Origin: Pseudoalteromonas rubra
Lineage (GTDB): Bacteria; Pseudomonadota; Gammaproteobacteria; Enterobacterales; Alteromonadaceae
Direction: 5' to 3'
DNA length: 64,000 nt
NCBI RefSeq assembly: GCF_005886805.2
Contig: NZ_CP045429.1
Location: 186,001-250,000 of the forward strand
Below the pieces are notes generated by a model, which saw only the letters and a program-made list of their open reading frames with translations, did not search any database and was not told the DNA's origin. The position numbers were made by a program, and so were the translations under genes. Below are positions 57,450-64,000 of this stretch, piece after piece (position 1 is the stretch's first letter; each line of letters opens with the position of its first letter).

Positions 57450-59798
57450 ATGACAAAAGCAGTACATAAATTCGGCGGGTCGAGCTTAAGCTCGGCTGCT
57501 CGCTATCAGGCGGTTGCCAATATCATCATTGGACAGTGCCAGAGTGGTGACTGTATCGTGGTATCGGCAGCAGGCAAAACCACCAATACCTTGGTTGCCT
57601 TGTGGCACAGTTATCAGCAGCAGGACGAACGAGCCTTTAGCGATATCTTGCTGCAAGTGGAAAACCATCAGTTGCAGCTGATTGATGAGCTATTTTCCGC
57701 AGCGCAGCAATCCTCGCTGGTCTCTGAATTACGTGATGAGCTGAGCAGTATCGGTCGCCAGGCGCAGTCGCGTCAGCTACTTGAAGCCCCGTTATTGGCG
57801 TTTGGCGAGATCTGGTCAGCACGTTTATTGGCTGCCTTGTTGAACACTTTGAATATTGCCGCTCAGGACATTGATGCACGCACTTTGTTTACTCAGCATC
57901 AGGGACAGCTGATGCACAGTCAAAATCGCAGTGCCTGTCATCAGGCACTCGATCAGGACAAAATTTATGTGGTGACAGGGTTTATTGCTGCTGATAGTGC
58001 TGGCAATACGGTGACATTAGGGCGCAATGGCAGTGATTATAGCGCTACATTATTGGCCAATTATTTAGATGCCGCGTCAGTGTCAATCTGGACTGACACG
58101 CCGGGTGTTTTTAGCACCGATCCGCGCAAAGTGGGTAATGCAATCAAGTACAGCAAAGTGTGCCGTGCTCAGGCTAATTTGCTGGCACGGCTTGGCAACC
58201 CGGTGTTGCACGCAAAAACACTGTCACCACTTAAAGAAACCGCCATTAAGCTACAGGTACGCAGCAGCTTTGAGCCAGACGTGCAGGGCACTGAAGTGGT
58301 TAAGCAAGGTTACAGCAAAGAAAAGCGCTTTGTGACCACTTTTGGTGACCTGGATTTATTGCGGGTTGATACCCTGGTTTCGGGAGAAGTCGGGGCGCTT
58401 AGTCAGCTTATTCAGCATGGCATTCATCACTTCAACCAAAACGGTGAAGATTACCTATTGGTGCCTAGCGAGTTTACACATCAGGTTGTTTTACGCCTGA
58501 GTGGCCGGGTCACCATCGTCGAGTCACACCTACGTGGCTTTGCTGTGGTTGCACCTTGTCCGGACATTGCTCCGTTGGTGCGTCAGGCACAGACGGTGCT
58601 GGATGAACAGGCAGTGGTGGTGCGCTTCACTCACAGTGCCACAGACTATGCTTTATTCCTTACCGATCAGGCCATTGACAGTGATGTATTGGCTATTTTG
58701 CATGATAAACTGGTGAATAAGGGACGTGAACTGGCGGTGATCATCGCTGGTCTGGGCAACGTTGGTGAGGTCTTCCTGAGCCAGTGTCAGCAACAAATTA
58801 CGCGCCTGCAAAGCCAGTTTGATCTTAAAGTGGTAGCACTGTTACGCTCACAGAAAATGGTGTTTTGCCCGAGTGGTTTAACTGTGTCGCAATGGCAGCA
58901 GCAGTGGCAAAGTGAAGCGCTGGATTACTCGCATGAAGAGTTGCTGGATCGCATCAGTGAGCTTGATTACGAACATAAGGTGGTGATTGATATCACTGCC
59001 AGTGAGACATTTAGCCAGCTGTACCCGGATTTTGCGGCCCATGATTGCCATTTGATCAGTGCAAATAAGTATGCCGGAACTGCGCAGCATGACTGGTATC
59101 AGGCATTGCGTACTCAGTTACAGGAACGTAATTTGCTGTGGCGTTATAACACCAGTGTTGGTGCTGGACTGCCAGTTAATTTTGCGCTGGCGGATCTGCA
59201 AAATAGCGGTGACAGAGTTGTGCGCATTGAAGGGGTGTTTTCGGGCACTTTATCCTGGTTGTGTAGCAGTTTTGATGGCACTCGTCCTTTCTCTGAGCTG
59301 GTTTTGGCAGCACAAGAAATGGGGTATACCGAGCCGGATCCCAGAGAAGATTTATCCGGTCGCGATATGCAGCGCAAGCTGCTGATCCTGGCGCGTGAAC
59401 TGGGGTTACAGCTGGAGCTGGACGACATTGCATTAGAGGCGTTGATGCCTGAGACACTGGCTGAAGGCAGCTGGGACACCTTTTTGGCACGCAAAGATGA
59501 GTTAGATGCGTTTTATCAGCAGCGTCAGGAAGCAGCCCAGGCCGCTGATAAAGTGCTGAGGTATACCGGTGCCCTAGAGATTGACGCATCAGGAACAGTC
59601 CATGCCAAAGTGGGGATTGCACAAGTTGCTCAGGGGAGCGCGATTGCCAATTTGACCCCGGGGGACAACATTTTTGTGATAACCACCCAGTGGTATGAAC
59701 AAAATCCTTTAGTGATTCAAGGACCTGGTGCGGGTAAAGAAGTCACCGCTGCGGGGATCCATTCCGACCTATACTGGTTAACACAGCAGCTGAGATAA
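57450..59798 (+). CDS. metL: Bifunctional aspartokinase / homoserine dehydrogenase II
   Basis: A 782-residue fusion. The N-terminal kinase opens K-F-G-G-S-S-L, an ATP-binding start, and carries G-R-N-G-S-D-Y-S-A; a regulatory ACT-like part follows. The C-terminal half is homoserine dehydrogenase with G-L-G-N-V-G and N-T-S-V-G-A-G-L-P-V. Both act in the route from aspartate to methionine/threonine. The ATG at 57450 is 5 bases past the metB stop; the frame start at 57438 would overlap metB. Confidence 0.95.
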   Translation: MTKAVHKFGGSSLSSAARYQAVANIIIGQCQSGDCIVVSAAGKTTNTLVALWHSYQQQDERAFSDILLQVENHQLQLIDELFSAAQQSSLVSELRDELSSIGRQAQSRQLLEAPLLAFGEIWSARLLAALLNTLNIAAQDIDARTLFTQHQGQLMHSQNRSACHQALDQDKIYVVTGFIAADSAGNTVTLGRNGSDYSATLLANYLDAASVSIWTDTPGVFSTDPRKVGNAIKYSKVCRAQANLLARLGNPVLHAKTLSPLKETAIKLQVRSSFEPDVQGTEVVKQGYSKEKRFVTTFGDLDLLRVDTLVSGEVGALSQLIQHGIHHFNQNGEDYLLVPSEFTHQVVLRLSGRVTIVESHLRGFAVVAPCPDIAPLVRQAQTVLDEQAVVVRFTHSATDYALFLTDQAIDSDVLAILHDKLVNKGRELAVIIAGLGNVGEVFLSQCQQQITRLQSQFDLKVVALLRSQKMVFCPSGLTVSQWQQQWQSEALDYSHEELLDRISELDYEHKVVIDITASETFSQLYPDFAAHDCHLISANKYAGTAQHDWYQALRTQLQERNLLWRYNTSVGAGLPVNFALADLQNSGDRVVRIEGVFSGTLSWLCSSFDGTRPFSELVLAAQEMGYTEPDPREDLSGRDMQRKLLILARELGLQLELDDIALEALMPETLAEGSWDTFLARKDELDAFYQQRQEAAQAADKVLRYTGALEIDASGTVHAKVGIAQVAQGSAIANLTPGDNIFVITTQWYEQNPLVIQGPGAGKEVTAAGIHSDLYWLTQQLR

Positions 59799-59800
59799 CA

Positions 59801-59831
59801 AAAAAGGCCAGTGATTGACACTGGCCTTTTT
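59801..59831. terminator. Bidirectional terminator between metL and mrcA
   Basis: AAGGCCAGTG/CACTGGCCTT stem with a 5-base loop, A run on the left and T run on the right. Confidence 0.88.
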
Positions 59832-59843
59832 GCGTTGTGGTTT

Positions 59844-62291
59844 TTAGAACAGCTCTTCTGTATCCGGGAGTTGCTCTTCAAATGGCGTACTTGAGCCTGT
59901 TTCTAGCACGTATTTTGTTGGGGTTGTGCCGCGTTCAAAGTACTCGAAACGGCTGGTGTGGTCGTTACGCTCACTCAATAACCCGGTTTTTAAATCGATG
60001 CGCACAGACACCAGGCCCGGAGGTGGATCAATCGGTGCAAGTGGTTCGTCTTGTAACGCTGTACGCATAAACTGTACCCAGCCAGGTAATGCAGACGTGG
60101 CACCTGCTTCGGCACCGACCACTTGTTGTTTACCCAGGTTAGCGTTGTACGCGGCGCGGCCCAGTGATTTACCCGGATCGTCAAACCCGACCCAGACGGT
60201 GGTTAATACGTTGCGATTAAACCCCGTGAACCAGGTATCGACCGAGCTGTTGGTGGTGCCCGTTTTGCCAGCCAGATCTTTGCGTTTAAGCGCCTGTGCA
60301 CGCCAACCCGTGCCGGTCCAGCCGGTTTTGTGTTTCCAGCTGCCGCCGCCCCAGATCGCGCTTTTCATCGCATCAGCGATTAAAAATGCATTTTGTTCCG
60401 AGATGATCCGCGGTGCACAAGTGTATTGATCGATTTCCCACTCTTCTTCACTACAGATGGTCAGTGGCTGGGCGGCTCCCAGAACGTTGCCGTAGCTGTC
60501 AGTGAGTTTTTCAATAAAATAGGTCTCGACCAAGTGGCCGCCATTGGCAAAGGCACTCATACCGCGGGCCATTTCCAGCGGCGTCAATGACGCACTTCCC
60601 AGAGCCAGCGATTCACTGCGCACAATGTCCTCGTTATTGAAACCAAACTTGAGAATATGATCGGCGGCTTCGTTGAGCCCCATACCCCGCAGCAAGCGTA
60701 CTGATACAACGTTTTTCGATTGAGCCAGGGCACGGCGAATACGGATAGGGCCACTGTACACATCTGGGCTGTTTTTCGGACGCCAGGCGACGCCCATGCT
60801 TTTATCCCAATGATTGATCGGAGCATCATTGATGATGGTCGACAACGTATAGCCAGCCTCCAGTGCACCCGAGTAGATAAATGGCTTGATGTTTGAACCA
60901 ACCTGGCGTTTGGCCTGAACAGCCCGATTGTACTGGCTTTGACGGAAGCTATAGCCGCCAACCAGGGCTTTAATGCGGCCACTTTGAGGATCCAATGACA
61001 CCAGGGCACTTGCAGGCTGGGGCTGTTGGCTAAGTTGCCAATTCTGGTCTTTGTAACGTACCCAGATTTGCATACCTGTCGCGAGAATATCACTCGCTTG
61101 TTTCGGGGGTAATCCCTGGCGGCGTTCTGTGATGTAAGCACGCGCCCATTTTAATCCGGACCAAGGCACAGTGACTGAGGAGCCGTCTTTGAGCAACACA
61201 GTTGCACTTTGCTCCTCCAGTGCTGTTACAACACCAGCTTGAAGCGGGTCTATCTCTTTGACATTGCGCAGCCTTTCCAGGATCTGAGTAGTCGTCCAGG
61301 GGGCCTCCTCCGGCTGCCAGTATTGCGCCTGCGGGCCACGGAAGCCGTGTCGCATATCATAAGCGTGCAGGTTGTCGATCAGGGCTTGCTGTGCGGCGGC
61401 CTGAACATTGGATTCGACTGTGGTATAGACTTTAAACCCTGAGTTGTAGGCTTGGTCCTCACCATAGGTTTTCACCATGTAAGCACGGACCATTTCCGAT
61501 ATGTAGGGGGCATAGAGTTCTATTTCAGCGCCGTGGCGTTTAGCTGTGATAGGTGCCTGAGTGGCTTCGTTGTACTGAGCTTGAGAAATATAGCCTTCAG
61601 TCAGCATCCTGCCCAACACGACATTTCGGCGCAATTTAGCTCGTTGTGGGTTACGGATTGGGTTGAGCGCTGAAGGGGCTTTGGGCAGGCCAGCCAGCAT
61701 TGCCATTTGCGCCAGGCTCAGCTCGTTTAGCTCCTTGCCATAGTACACTTGGGCGGCGGCCCCAATCCCAAAGGCACGATGGCCCAGTTCTATTTTATTG
61801 AGGTAAAGTTCAAGAATTTCGTCTTTATTGAGTAAGCGTTCGATATGTAACGCGATAAAGATCTCTTTCACTTTACGAATATAGGCCTTTTCCCGGGTCA
61901 GGAAGAAGTTTCGTGCCAGCTGCATGGTGATGGTACTGGCGCCTTGCTTTTTCTCCCCGGTACTGACCAGGACAATAAATGAACGCACAATACCGATCGG
62001 ATCAATACCAAAATGATCATAAAAACGGTTGTCTTCGGTGGCCAGAAAAGCCTGGAGTAAAGGCTCTGGAATTTCGTTAATTTTAACCGGAATACGGCGT
62101 TTCTCGCCAAACTGGTTGATCAGTTTGCCGTCGCGGGTAAAGACCTGCATTGGGGTTTGCAGCTGTACATCTTTTAAAACCTTTACACTGGGAATGTCAG
62201 ATTTGACATAGTAATAAAGGCCGAACAAGGTAAGCAGGCCCAGTGTCGTGCAAAGCAGTATAAGTTGTAGTAATCTTTTTAATAAATTCAC
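59844..62291 (-). CDS. mrcA: Penicillin-binding protein 1A
   Basis: An 815-residue class A PBP (E. coli 850). One N-terminal membrane helix (about 8-29), a glycosyltransferase domain with catalytic Glu86 in A-T-E-D-N-R-F-Y-D-H, and a transpeptidase with S-x-x-K (S-N-I-K), S-x-N (S-K-N-V) and K-T-G-T. It polymerises and cross-links peptidoglycan. Divergent from pilM, an order widespread in gammaproteobacteria. Confidence 0.96.
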   Translation of the reverse strand: MNLLKRLLQLILLCTTLGLLTLFGLYYYVKSDIPSVKVLKDVQLQTPMQVFTRDGKLINQFGEKRRIPVKINEIPEPLLQAFLATEDNRFYDHFGIDPIGIVRSFIVLVSTGEKKQGASTITMQLARNFFLTREKAYIRKVKEIFIALHIERLLNKDEILELYLNKIELGHRAFGIGAAAQVYYGKELNELSLAQMAMLAGLPKAPSALNPIRNPQRAKLRRNVVLGRMLTEGYISQAQYNEATQAPITAKRHGAEIELYAPYISEMVRAYMVKTYGEDQAYNSGFKVYTTVESNVQAAAQQALIDNLHAYDMRHGFRGPQAQYWQPEEAPWTTTQILERLRNVKEIDPLQAGVVTALEEQSATVLLKDGSSVTVPWSGLKWARAYITERRQGLPPKQASDILATGMQIWVRYKDQNWQLSQQPQPASALVSLDPQSGRIKALVGGYSFRQSQYNRAVQAKRQVGSNIKPFIYSGALEAGYTLSTIINDAPINHWDKSMGVAWRPKNSPDVYSGPIRIRRALAQSKNVVSVRLLRGMGLNEAADHILKFGFNNEDIVRSESLALGSASLTPLEMARGMSAFANGGHLVETYFIEKLTDSYGNVLGAAQPLTICSEEEWEIDQYTCAPRIISEQNAFLIADAMKSAIWGGGSWKHKTGWTGTGWRAQALKRKDLAGKTGTTNSSVDTWFTGFNRNVLTTVWVGFDDPGKSLGRAAYNANLGKQQVVGAEAGATSALPGWVQFMRTALQDEPLAPIDPPPGLVSVRIDLKTGLLSERNDHTSRFEYFERGTTPTKYVLETGSSTPFEEQLPDTEELF

Positions 62292-62515
62292 GAATTTATC
62301 CCTAGCGAGACTCCCAATTACAATCGGACGCTGTTAGTATATCCTGATTAAAAAACGATTAATAATTTTTGCGTAAATTACTTTGTGCCTAAAGAAGGTG
62401 CATGGGAGTGTGGCCGAAAGTTGGCAAGTAGTATAACGCTTTTCGCCAAACTGTACCTAAATGACTAAACTCTTAATTAACACTGTACAGAATTCTGGAT
62501 ACTTGGGCTAACGGC

Positions 62516-63595
62516 ATGTTGCGTCAATTCTTAAAAAAACAAGCTCCAATGATGGTCGGGGTAGACATAGGCTCACACTGTGTAAAGGCTGTTTTATTGG
62601 CTGAATCAAGCGCAGGGTACCGGGTTGAGGCCGTCGCCATTGAACCTTTACCCAAGGGGGCAATGAAAGAGCGCGCCATCCAGGATATTGAAGCGGTTGG
62701 TAAAGTCATCAGTAAAATACGTAAGCGTTTGCCAAAAACCAGTCACTTTGCCGCTGTTGCTGTCTCCGGGCAAACGGTTATCACTAAAATGATTTTTATG
62801 GATGTGTCGTTAAGCGATGCCGAATTAGAATCACAAATCGCGATTGAGGCCGACAGCCTGATCCCTTACCCACTTGATGAAGTCAGTCTGGATTTCGAAA
62901 AACTAACAGTGAATGAAGCGGATCCCTCCAAAGTCAATGTGTTGTTGTCCGCGGCCAGAACAGAAAGCGTGCAGGCCCGCGTTAGTGCACTGGAAGAAGC
63001 AGGCTTGAAAGCGAAAGTCGTAGATGTTGAAAGCTATGCCCTCGCGCGCTCCGCGGAAGTTTTATATGGTCAGCTTCCCTCTGATGCTTACGATAAGGTC
63101 GTAGGGATCATCGATATTGGCGCCGTGGTGACTTTAGTGAGTGTCGTACAGTCCGGTAAAACGTTATATACCCGGGACCAGGTTTTTGGTGGAGAGCAGT
63201 ACACCAATAGCATTGTTGCGTATTACAACAAGAGCTTTGATCAGGCCGAGTTGGCAAAAACCACCGGTGATTTGCCGCCGAATTATACCTTTGAAGTGCT
63301 CGCGCCATTCCAGACCTCGCTGTTACAGCAGGTGCGTCGCGCGTTACAAATGTTTATGACGACCAGTGGTCAGGAGCAGGTCGACTACATTGTTTTAACC
63401 GGTGGTACTGCACAAGTGGAAGGGCTCGACCGTTTGCTTGTGGATGAACTGGGTGTGCATGCGATTGTGGCGGATCCGTTTGCGAATATGGAAATAGCGC
63501 CTAAAGTGGATCGAGGTGTATTGAATAATCACAGAGCGCAGTTTGCCATCGCAACCGGGTTGGCATTGAGGAGCTTTTCATCATGCCACATATAA
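62516..63595 (+). CDS. pilM: Type IV pilus assembly protein PilM
   Basis: A 359-residue actin-like ATPase of the cytoplasmic pilus platform. G-V-D-I-G-S-H-C-V-K is its first nucleotide-binding loop, and G-I-I-D-I-G-A and V-L-T-G-G-T-A-Q are the others. It binds the N-terminal tail of PilN, whose gene overlaps by 13 bases. Expected to be followed by pilN, O, P and Q outside the window. Confidence 0.95.
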   Translation: MLRQFLKKQAPMMVGVDIGSHCVKAVLLAESSAGYRVEAVAIEPLPKGAMKERAIQDIEAVGKVISKIRKRLPKTSHFAAVAVSGQTVITKMIFMDVSLSDAELESQIAIEADSLIPYPLDEVSLDFEKLTVNEADPSKVNVLLSAARTESVQARVSALEEAGLKAKVVDVESYALARSAEVLYGQLPSDAYDKVVGIIDIGAVVTLVSVVQSGKTLYTRDQVFGGEQYTNSIVAYYNKSFDQAELAKTTGDLPPNYTFEVLAPFQTSLLQQVRRALQMFMTTSGQEQVDYIVLTGGTAQVEGLDRLLVDELGVHAIVADPFANMEIAPKVDRGVLNNHRAQFAIATGLALRSFSSCHI

Positions 63596-64000
63596 ATTTA
63601 CTGCCCTGGCGTGAGCAGCAACGGCAGGCTTCTCAGCAAAAATTCCTGACCATTTTGGGGATCATCGTCGCAGCCAGTTTAGCGCTGATGTACGGTATTG
63701 GTGCATTTTATGACACCCTTAAAGAAGGGCAGGAAATCAAAAATCTTTATCTGTCCAGTGAGATTAAAAAGCTGGATAAGCGGATCGGGGAAATTCGTGG
63801 GTTGAACCAACAAAAAGAAAATCTGCAGCGCCGGATCCGATTGATTGAAGAGTTGCAGAGCAACCGTAATTTGGGCACCCAGATCATTGATGAAGTGACA
63901 CGCGTTGTGCCTGCGGGCGTTTATTTGACGAGCCTGGAACGGCAAAAGAATATGATCAAAGTGATAGGTCGAAGCGAATCGAACAACCGCTTGTCGCAAA
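63583..64000 (+). CDS. pilN: Type IV pilus assembly protein PilN, 3' end outside window
   Basis: About 139 residues are visible. It begins P-H-I-N-L-L-P-W-R-E, the PilM-binding motif (I-N-L-L-P-W-R), then one membrane helix (about 22-42) and a coiled-coil periplasmic region. It overlaps pilM by 13 bases with GAGGAG upstream. The coding frame runs off the end of the window. Confidence 0.93.
   Translation, partial: MPHINLLPWREQQRQASQQKFLTILGIIVAASLALMYGIGAFYDTLKEGQEIKNLYLSSEIKKLDKRIGEIRGLNQQKENLQRRIRLIEELQSNRNLGTQIIDEVTRVVPAGVYLTSLERQKNMIKVIGRSESNNRLSQ

Overview
The window reads as chromosomal DNA of a marine gammaproteobacterium of the Alteromonadales, most likely Pseudoalteromonas. The basis is family resemblance of the proteins (glnA-ntrBC, metJ/metBL, hslVU-ftsN-priA, mrcA/pilMN and S10-operon proteins close to E. 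coli/Shewanella types), the several chemoreceptors, and moderate GC; no database search was run. No rRNA, tRNA, CRISPR, IS or prophage was recognised. Nearly all of the window is ordinary core genome.

Layout. 1-5.4 kb: a large leucine-rich-repeat surface protein cut by the window edge, an amino-acid-dioxygenase-like/PLP-enzyme pair, a cNMP-binding protein, and a small Cys-containing GG-leader peptide gene. 5.4-10.3 kb: nitrogen control (ntrC, ntrB, a DUF4124 protein, glnA) with a sigma-54 promoter and consensus NtrC sites. 10.9-12.8 kb: typA. 12.8-20.2 kb (minus strand): a CheW-like protein with a degenerate CZB insert and a decayed copy of its own 3' end, a periplasmic binding protein, tmcA, uvrD (with an SOS box) and cheV. 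20.4-25.6 kb: a K+-channel-like protein with a coupled small membrane protein, an EVE-domain protein, tesB and plsB. 25.8-31.6 kb: the complete S10 ribosomal operon (rpsJ to rpsQ) with an attenuator-length leader, followed by a 189-bp tandem repeat that re-copies the rpsQ tail and its terminator rather than by the spc genes. 31.8-33.4 kb: a second GG-leader Cys-rich peptide gene and hemN. 33.5-37.7 kb: two chemoreceptors. 37.9-43.7 kb: a Rossmann-fold protein and part of the histidine-utilisation regulon (hutC, hutI, hutG) with a degenerate GGDEF-EAL membrane protein between the hut genes. 43.8-48.0 kb: rraA, a PAP2 phosphatase/glycosyltransferase pair and a third chemoreceptor. 48.1-53.1 kb (minus): a DUF971 protein, hslU, hslV, an ftsN-like gene and priA. 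53.4-59.8 kb: rpmE, a malic enzyme, metJ and the divergent metB-metL with MetJ operators. 59.8-64 kb: mrcA divergent from pilM-pilN; pilN is cut by the window edge.

The most unusual content is a family of two short genes 26 kb apart (5102-5278 minus; 31787-31981 plus). They share a Lys-rich leader ending T-P-x-x-A-G-G but have different Cys-containing C-terminal parts that both end in Gly-Cys. Each has a good ribosome binding site and its own terminator, and neither has a modification or export gene beside it. They look like precursors of secreted or modified peptides matured in trans. The second lies directly downstream of the rpsQ-tail/terminator repeat array, where the spc operon would be expected.
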